59,797 nt of DNA from Owenia fusiformis (lineage: Eukaryota > Annelida > Polychaeta > Sabellida > Oweniidae): NCBI GenBank assembly GCA_903813345.2, contig CAIIXF020000657.1:1-59797 (forward strand), in the 5' to 3' direction. The stretch's first letter is position 1. Each line of letters begins with the position of its first letter. Below the pieces are notes generated by a model, which was not told where the DNA came from, did no database searches, and saw only the letters and a list, made by a program, of their open reading frames with translations. The translations under genes and the position numbers were made by a program. Shown here piece by piece: positions 1-9,630 of this stretch.

Positions 1-2294
1 TTTTGATTACACCTCTCGCACTCTGGAACCTGAGATGAGGAAGACAACTGCTCAGTTGTCTGCTTGAACTTGGCATCCTTAGTGGCACAATGATTACAGT
101 AGCCGCATGGGATTCGAGATAAACTGTCAGCATTGGAATGTTTAAGGCCAGCACGATGGACAATCTCAAAATCATATGTACTTAACAGTTCAATCCATCT
201 GGCCATCTGGCCTTCCGGTTTTCTGAACTCCATCAGCCAAGTGAGGGCCCCATGGTCAGTCCTGACTGTAAAGTGGACTCCATAAAGGAAGTGGTGAAAC
301 TGCTTGACAGAGGCTACAATTGCTAACAATTCTTGCCGAGTGGTGCAGTAGGATTGCTCAGCCCCATGGAATGTTTTGCTGTAATATGCAATGGGGCGTT
401 CTAACCCATCCTGAACCTGAGATAGTACAGCTCCAAGGGCATGTCCACTGGCATCAGTATCCAATATAAACCTATCATTTAGATTCGGGTAGGCCAAAAT
501 GATATCCTCACAGAGTTTCTTTTTCAGTTCCAAAAAGGAACATTGACATTCCTTTGTCCATAAGAACCGGGATTGTTTCTCTGTCAATTTATGGAGAGGT
601 CTGGCTATCTCAGCAAAATTCCGAACGAACCTTCGGTAATAAGAGCATAATCCAACAAACTGACGTACTTCCTTAACGGACGAGGGTGTTGGCCACTTCC
701 TGACAGCTTCAACCTTCTTTGGGTCAGGAGTTATGCCTTCTGGAGTTACAATGTGTCCAAGGAATTCACACTTTTTCTTGAACAAGTTGCATTTCTTTGG
801 GGACAAACGTAACCCAGCTACATCTAGTTTGGTAAGGATAGTATCCAGCTTGTTGATATGTTCTTCAAAAGATGCTCCAAAACAAATTACATCATCGAGG
901 TACAGAATGCACAAGTCCTATAATCCGTTTGCAAATACGCACTCCATCAATCTTTGAAAACTTCCTGGAGCATTACACAATCCAAAAGGCATCACGTTAA
1001 ATTCGTGCAAACCGACCCCAGGTACATAAAATGCAGTCTTTTCCTTATCTGCCTCATCCATTTCCATCTGCCAATAACCTGATTGGAGATCTAGAGTACT
1101 GAACCAGGAATTTCCACTGAGGGCGCTCAGTGAATCGTCGATTCTTGGCAATGGGTAGCTATCTTTTATAGTGACTTCGTTTACCTTGCGATAATCAACG
1201 CAGAATCTTGTGCTGCCATCTTTCTTTTTCACAAGTACCACAGGTGAACTACAGGGAGATGTTGATGGCGAGATAACCCCTTGATCTAGCATTTCATTTA
1301 CTTTTTGCTTGGCGTCTTGATATTTTGAAAAGGGAAGTCGTCTTGGTGGCTGTTTTATAGGGTTGCTGGATCCAGTTTTGATCTCATGTTTTGATATGTT
1401 GGTCCTTCCTAGATCATCCTTTGATCTTGCAAATACTCCTTGATGTTTGATGAGGAGTTTGTGAAGCTCTCCTTTTTGTGCCTCATTCAATCTTGAGCAG
1501 CTCCTCTCATATAAATTAACAAGATGTTCCGGTATACTGGGCATAGAATGGCTTTGCATAACGTCAGGTTGCTCTTCCACCTCCATTACAACCTCTGCCT
1601 TCCCAACAACAGAGTGCTTATGTAGCCTAGTTGGTTCATTACTTGGATTCAAGACTCTTACGGGAATTACTTCTTTACCACTTTGTACAAGAGTCCGGGC
1701 AACTAATATATCTTCATGTTCCTTGGGTTCAATTATATATCTATCTCCATTGCTAGGTTGATCTACACCTATTCTTAGTACTGCTGGCACTATCATCTCA
1801 CTCATGGCTGGTATTTCTGTATCTTCATTGACTGTTACATTGTATAAGCTCTTTGTCTGGTTTGTCTTACAAAATAAGGTTCTGTCTCCCAGTTTTATGG
1901 CTCCTTGCCCAACATCAAAAACGCAATGTTTATCATTCAAAAAGTCACACCCGATAATCCTATCTACTTCTATATCAGCTATAAGTACAGGATAATTGAT
2001 TGAAGCGCCATATTCGAAATTGAAGGGTAAGACATAACTTCCCATTGGTGTTACCAAGTCTCCACTGGCCATTCTGAGCTTTTCCCGCACTTGTGTCAAC
2101 AGCATGGGCCTTTCTGCCTTGGTGATTGCATAATAATGTTCAGGATTAAGGATGGTTTTTGCTGCTCCCGTATCAACTAGACAGTCTATTTCCTTCCCAT
2201 ATATACTAACAGGGAGGGTAAATCCATCATGTCCCGCATTCTCTAAAATAGGTTTAAGGGGTCTTTCTTTAATTGAGGCTGAATTACGACCCAT
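1..2294 (-). pseudogene. pol: Ty3/Gypsy pol: protease, reverse transcriptase, RNase H; 3' part off the edge
   Basis: Polyprotein of an LTR retrotransposon that would process Gag-Pol and copy element RNA to DNA in cytoplasmic particles. Seen from the ATG at 2294: an aspartic protease with the DTGA active-site motif near residue 41, then reverse transcriptase with FSTLDLQSGYW (motif A), MPFGLCNAPGSFQ (motif B) and YLDD (motif C, 891-902). RNase H follows, with acidic residues in LDTDASGH (about 421-474), RQELLAIV, RTDHGALTW and HSNADSLSR. After it comes a cysteine-rich stretch (CGYCNHC, CERC), normally the approach to integrase. One in-frame TAG at 918-920 falls between motifs B and C; from 917 to position 1 the same frame stays open with no other stop, so damage is slight and recent. 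Integrase lies beyond the left edge. Domain order PR-RT-RNaseH is that of Ty3/Gypsy (Metaviridae). The pol frame is -1 relative to gag. Confidence 0.95.
918..920 (-). other. In-frame TAG stop inside reverse transcriptase
   Basis: The plus-strand triplet cta at 918-920 reads TAG on the coding strand, six codons before YLDD. The frame is open on both sides and conserved RT motifs continue in register, so this is a nonsense change and not the end of the gene. Without readthrough it removes the catalytic YLDD and all of RNase H. Confidence 0.93.
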
Positions 2295-2302
2295 TAATTC
2301 AG

Positions 2303-3830
2303 CTACATCCCGTTTCCCGAATGTTGGTTATTAAATCGTTGAGGCCCCCTTGGCCTGATCATTGGTTGCACGAAGTTTCGACAATTAATGGCTTTGTGTC
2401 CTTCATTTCCGCATGTGAAGCAGATAAGAGGCCTACTTTGGGGTGGTTGCCAATTACGTGATCTGGGCCTTTGATTTCCTTGGCCAGGTTGATTTTGGTT
2501 TCTTATTGCCTGTACATCTTTCATCAACTGATCAACGTTTCTGATTGTATCTTGTAATTGCCTGCTGTTAAAGTCAGGGTTGGGGTCACTCTGTTGGGCA
2601 ACTCTCAGATTGACTTTCGGTTTACATTTCCTCTGTAGTAGTGCTTCACAGTCAAGTCCACTGGTGATGGCCTCCTCCAAGTTCTTTGGTTTGCTTCGGT
2701 CAATTTCAAACCTCAGTTCTTCGTCTCCTTGAAGGACATCAAGGAAATGGTCTTTTGCGAGCATCATCCTGGTGTCATGGTCTGCTGATGACCAGGCCTT
2801 GTGGACAAGCCGTTTTATTTCATGTCCAAGCTGGGGAAGTGTTTCACCTGGCTTCCTCCTTCTGGTTTTGAGTTCAAATTTGAACACTCTTTCTTGATTT
2901 TCAGGCTCAGACCTTTCTTGTAATCTCTTACTTAGAATCCCGAAATTGGAGCTCCCATCTGGTGTCAGCTCTGCTAGGGTGCTAAGTGCATCTCCTTGCA
3001 ACACTGCTCACAATTCCAGCGCCTTTTCATCTTCGTTCCAGCCGTTCAGGCAACTGATCTTGTCAAAATGTACTTTGTAATTGTTCCAACTTATTTTGCC
3101 ATCGAAAATTCCAGGTTTTCGAGTCTTTCTGGCAGCCGAAAACGATGTAGTGTTGTTGTTGTTGGTCATACTCAAAGACTCCCCTTCTCTACTTACTTTG
3201 GCAGCATGTGGAGTTGAAGCCGCTCCAAATAAATTCGGAGAAATTGAAACTGTCGTCCTCCTCATTTGACCATCATAATTTTGTGAAGTGGCTTCCAGCT
3301 CAATTCTTAGTCTGCGCACTTCTTGGTTATACTCCTTTATTTCGGATTTAAGGTCATAAATATCCTGCAGAAATTTCAGGTTTTCTTGTCCATAGACCTC
3401 TATCTCTGATTTAAGGTTATTGATCTCCCGCAGTTGTTCCAGTTTTTCTCGTCCATACTTCTCTTTTATAGTTTGGATCATATCTTTATTCAGTCGGCAT
3501 TCCTCCCCTTTCTGCTCATTTATCATTTCTAATTCCTGATTTTTCATTTCCAGTCTACTGATATCTCTGACTACACTATCATTTTGTGCTTGCAAAGCTG
3601 ACACTTTCCTCTGGTATTTATTCCCCGGCCTGTTGGTTTAATACCTCAATATCTTCTAGGAGTTCTCCAGCTCTATCCATTGCTTCCTGCTGTTCTTTCT
3701 TTGCTTCATCCTGTGCTTTATTCCTATTTTCATTTGCCTCTCTAAGTTCATTTACTAATGCCATATTTCTGTTGATTAGATCTTCCATTTTCTTGAAGTG
3801 TATCTCCTCGTCGACCTCAACCGTTGTCAT
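2303..3830 (-). pseudogene. gag: Ty3/Gypsy gag (second, fuller copy), frameshifted and with an internal stop
   Basis: Structural Gag protein that would form the particle and bind element RNA. The ATG at 3828-3830 opens a charged, heptad-rich coiled-coil N-terminus (KKMEDLINRNMALVNELREA, later EIKEYNQEVRRLRIEL). A capsid-like segment follows (FDGKISWNNYKVHFDKI, LNGWNEDEKALEL; then GHEIKRLVHKAW), then a basic linker and one CCHC zinc knuckle (CFTCGNEGHKAINC, 2381-2422). Gag ends at TAG 2303-2305. Two lesions are visible: the first frame closes at TAA 3618-3620 while the coiled coil resumes in another frame, best explained by an indel at the GGGG run 3623-3626; and TGA at 3008-3010 interrupts the capsid region with the frame continuing unchanged. 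The short frames starting at 3604 and 3004 begin with GTG and are fragments of this gene, not separate genes. Pol follows immediately in the -1 frame. Confidence 0.9.
2312..2318 (-). promoter_or_regulatory. Candidate -1 ribosomal frameshift site (gag to pol)
   Basis: The coding strand reads GGGAAAC, phased as G GGA AAC in the gag frame, which fits the X XXY YYZ slippery pattern. It is four codons before the gag stop (TAG 2303-2305). The pol frame is closed by TAA codons just upstream of the site and open from it onward; a -1 slip gives GGG AAA CGG GAT and runs directly into the pol ATG at 2294 and protease. The same heptamer is a known frameshift site in several retroviruses. I could not fold the downstream RNA for a stimulatory structure. 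Confidence 0.65.
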
Positions 3831-4352
3831 TTTTGACTTATCTTCCTTTTTTTCTTTTGAAACTTCTCGAAATGCTTTTGCAAGAATGCCTGTCTAATTC
3901 TAAGCATAGAAACCACACTATCATCCAAGCATTTGTCACAAAACCCAATTACATTTAACCAAAGCTACATTTGGCAATCAGACATTTAGGCAAATAGATC
4001 CTACGGACACAACTGGATCACCTTGTCAACCCATACTATATACAATCCATATTGCGTTAACAACAAATTTTGAGTGACTCAACAAAAAGCTGTAGGAATA
4101 TTCATAAAAATATATCATAAATGGTGTATAGCCTGGAAATAGTCAAAATGCTTCTATCATTCATATTCTATGAGTCAAACCTATAATGACTACTTACGCT
4201 GTTCTAATCCATATCAATTAAAGGCTCTCAAAACTTTTAAACATAAATACCAAGGCTCTATTGACCATATTCATAAAAACTACTGGCTTTTCCAGCCATC
4301 ACAGATAAATCGAAGGATCCCTTGACCCTAATAGTAATACACTTAAAAGCAA

Positions 4353-4503
4353 CAGGCTCTCTTGGCCTTATCTACTTTAAACCACAGGCTCTCTTGGCCT
4401 TATCTACTAAAAACACAGGCTCTCTTGGCCTCATCTACTAAAAAAGCAGGCTCTCTTGGCCTCATATACTCTAAACTCTAGGCTCTCTTGGCCTCATATA
4501 CTC
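4353..4503 (+). repeat. Minisatellite, 31-32 bp unit, about 5 copies
   Basis: Units start near 4353, 4385, 4416, 4447 and 4479. Each contains the core caggctctcttggcct followed by a variable A-rich tail such as tatctactaaaaac. The first units have ttat and later ones tcat after ggcc, showing stepwise divergence. It lies in the spacer between the two gag-like segments. Confidence 0.9.
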
Positions 4504-4818
4504 AAGGGTCACTTAGCCTATATTCATAATATCATCATAGTTTACAAACAGCCTTTATATAACATGAAAAGAACAATGAATCTTTGTCTTTCAATATCGC
4601 TACATTCAAGATTGCAACAAGAAGCCACTTGACAGAACTTTAACCAAGCTATACTTATCTAAAATATGAGATAAAGGTAAAAAGACACAGTCTCTTCCAA
4701 CAAGTCTAAAATTCATCCTCATGTGACACATCAATGACATCAACTCCAGCATTTTTGCCAAAACATAACAGTCCATAGATGTCTACTTTCATAATTCCTG
4801 ACTGAAGTGACATTTGTC

Positions 4819-4873
4819 GACACATTTGTTGAACAGTTATTCATTTCAACAATATTTAAACGCAATAATTATG
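4819..4873 (+). repeat. 55-bp direct repeat, copy 1
   Basis: Starts gacacatttgttgaacag and continues with atttcaacaatatt and ataatta. A diverged second copy lies about 915 bp downstream (5734-5787). Flanking words such as ccatccaa recur at similar offsets, so a larger decayed duplication may be involved. Confidence 0.75.
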
Positions 4874-5733
4874 ACCCATTTATCCTAATTCTGACATCCA
4901 AATGAACTTGAGTTAATCCAAATCTCACAGCAAATATAAATCCAGCGTCTAATCATACAATATCTTGCAGCATCATACTATATAATATATATTAATCCAT
5001 ATCCTAAGTTGTCTGGGTACCATCCACAAAAACTTGAATTAATCCAACTATTCACTGTAGTTTTCAATAAATAAATCCAAATTCTCTTCTACTTGAACAC
5101 GTGTAGATCAGGTGATGATGAAGTCCTGAGGTACTCCAAATTATCAGTACATGTAATAAAATGTATGATCCGCATAGATGAAAGGGTTTGAGCATCCAGT
5201 ATAAGTCAGTGGATAATACACTTACAGCAAAGCCACAAACAAATATAAATATTAATTTAAATTGTAATGTTTGACTACTTGAGTGATTAAAAGTGACGGT
5301 CATAAACAGCAATAGATTGAACATCCATATTTGCTTTAAATGGCCATAAAACAATCTAGTCCTTAAAGGTGCTATCAATTGCTAATCGTATCACTTGTGT
5401 TAGCCCATAACTTTTCAGTTTATGGCCTAATTGTTTATCAAATATCTGGAGTAAAAGTCATAAAAATGTTCTGAAATCAAACTTATGATTGAGATGTATG
5501 ACACACTTTTTGATTAGTACTAATTATCCTTTGTTCCGTATCACTTTATCCACACTTAACATATCACATAATAAACAGTTTATGGCTGATAGCAACCACA
5601 CGATGTATCATTTTACGATTTGTGTCAAAGTCAAGCAGATACTTGATATCCAATATGTACAGTTTGATAGTAGTCATAATTATCATCTATACTGTATTAT
5701 ATTCTGTGTTTCCTGTCACAAATGACAATTTAT

Positions 5734-5787
5734 GACACATTCTTGAACAGTTATCCATTTCAACAATATTAAAACACTATAATTAAT
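5734..5787 (+). repeat. 55-bp direct repeat, copy 2
   Basis: Starts gacacattcttgaacag and shares ttatccatttcaacaatatt with the copy at 4819-4873, with scattered substitutions and small indels. Confidence 0.75.
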
Positions 5788-6020
5788 GGCCTCTTCGTCT
5801 TAATACCATCCAAATACACTCAGTAGTTCCAAATAACAAAAACCACAAAATCTCTGCAATAGTTATCTTGACGTTATCCTTCTACACACATTATCACACA
5901 ATGAAAAATCTCTAACAACAAGGTCCAATGTTCAGCCCATGGCGAATCATAACTAAGAATTAGAAGTAGCCCCAGAAGTTACAAAAGTCATACATTGTCA
6001 GTTCAAATATAATCCAATAT

Positions 6021-7052
6021 CTACAGTCCAATCATTTCAACATTCATCCACCATCCGTTTTTCTCACATCCATTGTTGGGTTCTTTGTTTTTCGCATTAT
6101 GCCACCCTCTGGCCATACGGGACTCCAGGGTCTCTACTGGTGAAGACCAACACTCATAGGTTATGGGAATAACATCTCCCATGTAGTTTGCTCCCTTTTT
6201 AAGTTTTAGTCTTGTGACATGGTTCGTAGTGGACCAAGCTTTGTGAACAAGCCGTTTTACATGCTTATTCTTGCTTAGCTGGGCTGAAGGCTTGTTGCGT
6301 TTTTCCTTGTAGACTCGTAGACGTGGTTTGTTAACTCTTACTCGATTCTTCACTTCAAACGATTTCAGTGTTTTCTTTGCCATTATGGCTAATCCCCTCT
6401 GCGTTGCATATGATGTGACCACAGGGGTACGGGGTAGTTTGCACTTGTGCCTGCATTACATGGTTTTCTTCTGAAATTACACCATATTTCTCTGTGTCAC
6501 TGTTTTCCAACAGAACCACCCCTGCCTTCTCTGTGTCGGACCTTTCTACTGTAGAGTTGTCAGAGTCTGCATTTATTGCTTTGTGAGTTTCCAGCAAGTT
6601 TTGAGAGGGGCTCACATTCAATGTCTCATCTTCACTGCTCATCTTGGCATCATGGCGAGTAAAAGCAGATTCAAATTTTGGTGAGGATGGAACGGCTGTA
6701 CCCCCTGCATTACCACTGTTATTTTGCAAAGTGGCATTCAGTTCTATTCTGAGTCTACGTACTTCTTGGTCATACTCCTTTATCTCCATACCAATTTTTT
6801 GCTCTTCTGGAAATGCTCATTACACTTTCTTACATGTATTTTCTGATTGTTCATCTTCAGCCTGTTGATTTCCTCGGCCATACTGTTATACCTAATCCTC
6901 TGCTGTTTAGGAAATTCGTACAATTCTTCAAATAGGTCATTTGCTTCCTTCAATTCTTTGGTTTCATTTTCAGTTAATACTTTTATTTTAGTTCCTAATT
7001 CGGTAATCCTAGTATTTATAACCGAGTCCTCCATTTCTTGAGTTGTGTTCAC
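6021..7052 (-). pseudogene. First gag-like segment, heavily decayed
   Basis: Three overlapping open pieces in shifting frames (7052-6780, 6789-6355, 6422-6021) together look like a broken Gag. The first is coiled-coil-like (ENETKELKEANDL). The second contains EIKEYDQEVRRLRIELNATL, nearly identical to EIKEYNQEVRRLRIELEAT in the gag at 2303-3830. The third has VKRLVHKAWSTTNHVTR, matching the capsid stretch IKRLVHKAWSSADHDTR. The capsid segment between these landmarks in the fuller gag (FDGKISW and the following residues) is missing here, and no zinc knuckle is seen. It starts about 50-70 bp inside the primer binding site, where gag should start. It is therefore either the original gag of this LTR or the remnant of a related element. 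It is not translatable as one protein. Confidence 0.82.
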
Positions 7053-7100
7053 TTTCTAACAGAAGGTTCCCAGATTCGTTTTTAAGAAAACATATCTATA

Positions 7101-7120
7101 AAATCCTGGACACGGCACCA
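7101..7120 (-). promoter_or_regulatory. Primer binding site, tRNA-His type
   Basis: One base inside the LTR end, the coding strand reads TGGTGCCGTGTCCAGGATT. Its complement is the 3' end of a tRNA with CCA: discriminator A, acceptor strand ACACGGC, T-stem CCTGG. This matches insect-type tRNA-His (ending TCACGGCACCA, T-stem CCTGG) except for one base. The assignment rests on remembered tRNA sequences, so the primer is likely but not proven. Confidence 0.8.
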
Positions 7121-7209
7121 ATGTAACAAATATTTGGGGTAAGATGTAATGTTGTGGCTCGTGTCGTCTAGTGGCAGTAACATAAAATGTTAGTTTGATT
7201 TCTATTTCT

Positions 7210-7215
7210 TTTATT
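7210..7215 (-). terminator. LTR polyadenylation signal AATAAA
   Basis: The coding strand reads AATAAA within GAACAATAAAAGAAATAG, downstream of the TATA box and upstream of the LTR end. This is the expected order for an LTR that both starts and ends transcripts. Confidence 0.6.
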
Positions 7216-7267
7216 GTTCATTGATTAATATAACTTTACATGTCCTAAGTAATTTCCTGGTTGTAAC

Positions 7268-7377
7268 CTCTGCAAAACCACACTGTCTCTAATCAACTCT
7301 AAAATCAACTTTCACATTTCAAACTGAATCTTACTCTGCAAAACCACACTGTCTCTAATCAACTCTAAAATCAACTT
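7268..7377 (-). repeat. 44-bp direct duplication inside the LTR
   Basis: The segment 7268-7311 recurs at 7334-7377 (66-bp offset) without visible mismatch; it begins ctctgcaaaaccacactg on the plus strand. It lies in the probable R region, downstream of the TATA box. A perfect copy suggests a recent duplication in this element or subfamily. Confidence 0.88.
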
Positions 7378-7398
7378 CGCTGAGGCTACACAATTCTT

Positions 7399-7407
7399 AT
7401 TTATATA
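7399..7407 (-). promoter_or_regulatory. LTR TATA box
   Basis: The coding strand reads TATATAAAT within GCTGTATATAAATAAG, about 195 bp into the LTR. A start site 25-30 bp downstream would fall near 7370, placing the boundary of U3 and R there. No other TATA-like word in the LTR is as well placed relative to the AATAAA at 7210-7215. Confidence 0.65.
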
Positions 7408-7599
7408 CAGCCTGTTTTTGGCAAAGAGCCAGGTTGGCAAATAGCCAACTGGCACCAGGCCAACTGGGCAATAAGCCAACTGGCACTGGGCCAAATGGAT
7501 AAATAATCAAATATACAATAAAAACATGGGTTCAAAGCAAGGGGAGATCTCCGACCACTCCAGGAAACCCACTAGATCAAAGTACTTATCTTTGTTACA

Positions 7600-8799
7600 G
7601 TTGGTTTCCTAGAGGTGTGAAGTGACATGGATGGTCTTATGTAAAGTTACAATTAAATTGAATGATTAATCCCCAAGAGCAAATATGCATTTCAGTGATA
7701 ACCCTCTCCCTATTTCTGAGTCAGTTTTAACCCCCTCCCTTTCCTTGACCATCTATGTTACACTACGCCATCATGGAAAGCCGATCTTTTAAATCTCGAC
7801 CCAACTCATTCTCATTTTTTTCGAATGATAAGACGACTTTCTAGATAACAATGGGAGATTTCTAACCACTTTTGAATAATTGAATTTAGACACATATTAT
7901 TGTCTGATTCCATTTTGTAACATGCAATACGACAATACAGATTAAAGAAACTAGTATGATCAATCGATTTAAAGAAACATATTCGTGATCAATGATACAA
8001 TTTACCCCAATGTCTGCACAATTTTTATAACATTTATTCACAAGACCAAATACAAGCTACAAAGGTCTACAAAGGTCAAATCGAGGTCAACGTGACTAAA
8101 ATGCAGATAATAGCATTTTCAGAACTGAAGTTGTACTTTATGTACTTTCAAAGATAGCAGGTATCGTCAAAACTCATTGAACGTGTAATTGAATAATCAA
8201 CAATTTCAAGCTGTTTTTTGTCTTTTACATTCAGATTTCAAGAAGTTTTACCAAAAACAATTAGTGATTTAATAAGAAAATAGATAAATCCTGCATTAGC
8301 ATTTCGGAACAAGCACAAAAACTGCAAAGGTATTCATCGAGTAGTAGAAATAATCTGTTTTTATCTCAAATTCGTAAAGAGAACGCGATTCACAAATATT
8401 TGGCGAAATTGTAGCTTATTTTTAAATGCATAAGATAGTCAATAGTGGCTCGATTTTTGTGATCTGTTAATTGATTATTTACCAAAAAGAGCAATAATGA
8501 TTACTTTGCATTATACAGTATTAGCAACAAGATACATAACTTTCTATATTTCATGAATTTAATTTTTCAAACAGTGTCATTTATCTGCGGCCATGGTTGA
8601 AAAATAACAGAGGCGCAAAAAACTTTCAAAAGAGTACTATTGAAAAAATCGAGCATAATATCATATGGTATCAAAAAAACATTTCTTTAGGTTAGTGTGC
8701 TCGAGATTACTTTTACAATGTGGGCATAATGAGAAAATATGACTAAAGAACATAAGAAAATTAATAAGCCTTTTTTATTCTCACTTTCAACACTACGCA
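7600..8799. other. AT-rich flank without recognised genes
   Basis: Host-flank DNA upstream of the retroelement. I find no reading frame with recognisable motifs, no RNA gene and no clear repeat. A small frame starting at 8739 runs into the tRNA-like repeats and is not supported. Confidence 0.6.
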
Positions 8800-8828
8800 C
8801 TGGCGTTTTGGCGTACATTGTTCCTACG

Positions 8829-8883
8829 CCACTGCAAACCTTCTGCATGCAAGGCGAGCATTTAACCAGTGAACCACCAGTGC
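8829..8883 (-). pseudogene. tRNA-Gly-like repeat copy 1 (5' half only)
   Basis: Reads GCACTGGTGGTTCACTGGTT then AAATGCTCGCCTTGCATGC on the minus strand, after which similarity is lost. The 3' half with the T-arm is missing or replaced. Confidence 0.6.
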
Positions 8884-8962
8884 TTTTATGTAAATGCTCA
8901 AGTATGATCTACAAAAATTGTAATACATCTTCATGTCTGTTTTTAAAACAAAGGGAAACATT

Positions 8963-9030
8963 CCACAGGCAGAATCGAACCACAGCCCCCTGGATGCAAG
9001 GCGAGCATTCTACCAGTGAACCACTAGTGC
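8963..9030 (-). pseudogene. tRNA-Gly-like repeat copy 2
   Basis: Minus strand starts GCACTAGTGGTTCACTGGTA and retains the B-box-like GGTTCGATTC, but the 3' acceptor strand reads CTGTGG and no longer pairs well with the 5' end. Not a working tRNA. Confidence 0.7.
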
Positions 9031-9083
9031 TTTCATGAAAGCGTTCCTGTATGATCTATAAAAATAGCAATACATCTTCATGT

Positions 9084-9112
9084 CAGTGAACCCAGTGAAC
9101 CACCAGAGCTTC
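9084..9112 (-). pseudogene. tRNA-Gly-like repeat copy 3 (fragment)
   Basis: Only the 5' end remains: AGCTCTGGTGGTTCACTGGG on the minus strand. It belongs to the short 79-bp unit, so most of the tRNA-like part was deleted here. Confidence 0.5.
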
Positions 9113-9188
9113 GATGTAAATACTGAACTATGATCTATCAAAATTGTAATACATCTTCATGTCAGTTTTAAAAAGAAAAGAAGATATT

Positions 9189-9256
9189 GCACTGGCAGAA
9201 TCGAACCCCAGCCACTTTCAGACATGGGGAGCATTTTACCAGTGAACAATCATTGC
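9189..9256 (-). pseudogene. tRNA-Gly-like repeat copy 4
   Basis: Minus strand GCAATGATTGTTCACTGGTA then AAATGCTCCCCATGTCTG; B-box-like GGTTCGATTC is kept and the 3' end reads CCAGTGC. The anticodon arm has diverged. Confidence 0.7.
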
Positions 9257-9336
9257 TTTCCCATTACAAAAACCGAAGGATGATCTATAAAAAATGTAAT
9301 ATATCTTCATGTCATTACTTAAAACAAAAAAACATT

Positions 9337-9404
9337 GCACTGACAGAATCAAACCCGGGCGGCCCGCATACAAGGCGAGCATTCTACCTTAGAACCACCA
9401 GTGC
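9337..9404 (-). pseudogene. tRNA-Gly-like repeat copy 5
   Basis: Minus strand GCACTGGTGGTTCTAAGGTA then GAATGCTCGCCTTGTATGCG. The anticodon stem CTCGC/GCGGG can still form, with TGT in the anticodon position instead of the GCC of tRNA-Gly. The T-stem is disrupted and the B box altered to GGTTTGATTC. Confidence 0.72.
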
Positions 9405-9483
9405 TTTTATGTAAATGTTTAAGTACGATCTACAAAAATTGTAGAACAGCTTCATGTCAGTTTTTAAAACAAAAGAAAACATT

Positions 9484-9551
9484 GCACTGGAAGAATCGAA
9501 CCCCAGCCGCCTGGATGCAAGGCGAGCATTCTACCAGTGAACAACTAGTGC
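9484..9551 (-). pseudogene. tRNA-Gly-like repeat copy 6
   Basis: Minus strand GCACTAGTTGTTCACTGGTA then GAATGCTCGCCTTGCATCC; B-box-like GGTTCGATTC is intact and the 3' end reads CCAGTGC. The anticodon position reads TGC in a poorly paired arm. Confidence 0.75.
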
Positions 9552-9630
9552 TATTATGTAAATGTTCATGTATGATCTATAAAAATTGTAATACATCTTC
9601 ATGCAAGTTTTTAAAACAAAAGAAAACATT

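Larger units (their letters stand above)
3831..6020. other. Non-coding spacer between two gag copies
   Basis: About 2.2 kb of AT-rich sequence within the retroelement. I find no conserved protein. Small open frames (for example 5064-5378 minus and 5489-5725 plus) look like chance: low-complexity, no known motif. The stretch does hold repeats: a 32-bp minisatellite (4353-4503), decayed similar words upstream of it (aaggctct near 4222 and 4252), and a dispersed 55-bp direct repeat (4819-4873 and 5734-5787). It is either an unusually long leader or an insertion. Confidence 0.6.
7122..7599 (-). mobile_element. 5' LTR of the Ty3/Gypsy element (478 bp)
   Basis: On the coding strand the LTR begins TGTAACAAAG at 7599 and ends ATTTGTTACA at 7122, so it has perfect 9-bp inverted ends TGTAACAAA/TTTGTTACA and the usual TG...CA termini. 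The primer binding site follows after one base. Inside are a TATA-like TATATAAAT (about 7399-7407), an AATAAA signal (7210-7215), a 44-bp tandem duplication, and a cluster of short gccaactggc repeats (about 7430-7495) in U3. The matching 3' LTR and the target duplication are outside the window. Confidence 0.9.

Noticed and set aside
5064-5725. Two small reading frames (5064-5378 minus, 5489-5725 plus) in the inter-gag spacer
   Set aside because: AT-rich, low-complexity translations without any motif, and the local DNA shows decayed repeats. Treated as chance.
7312-7494. 60-codon minus-strand frame in the LTR
   Set aside because: It reads through the short gccaactggc repeats and the TATA box; translation simply follows the repeat (PVG, QL words).
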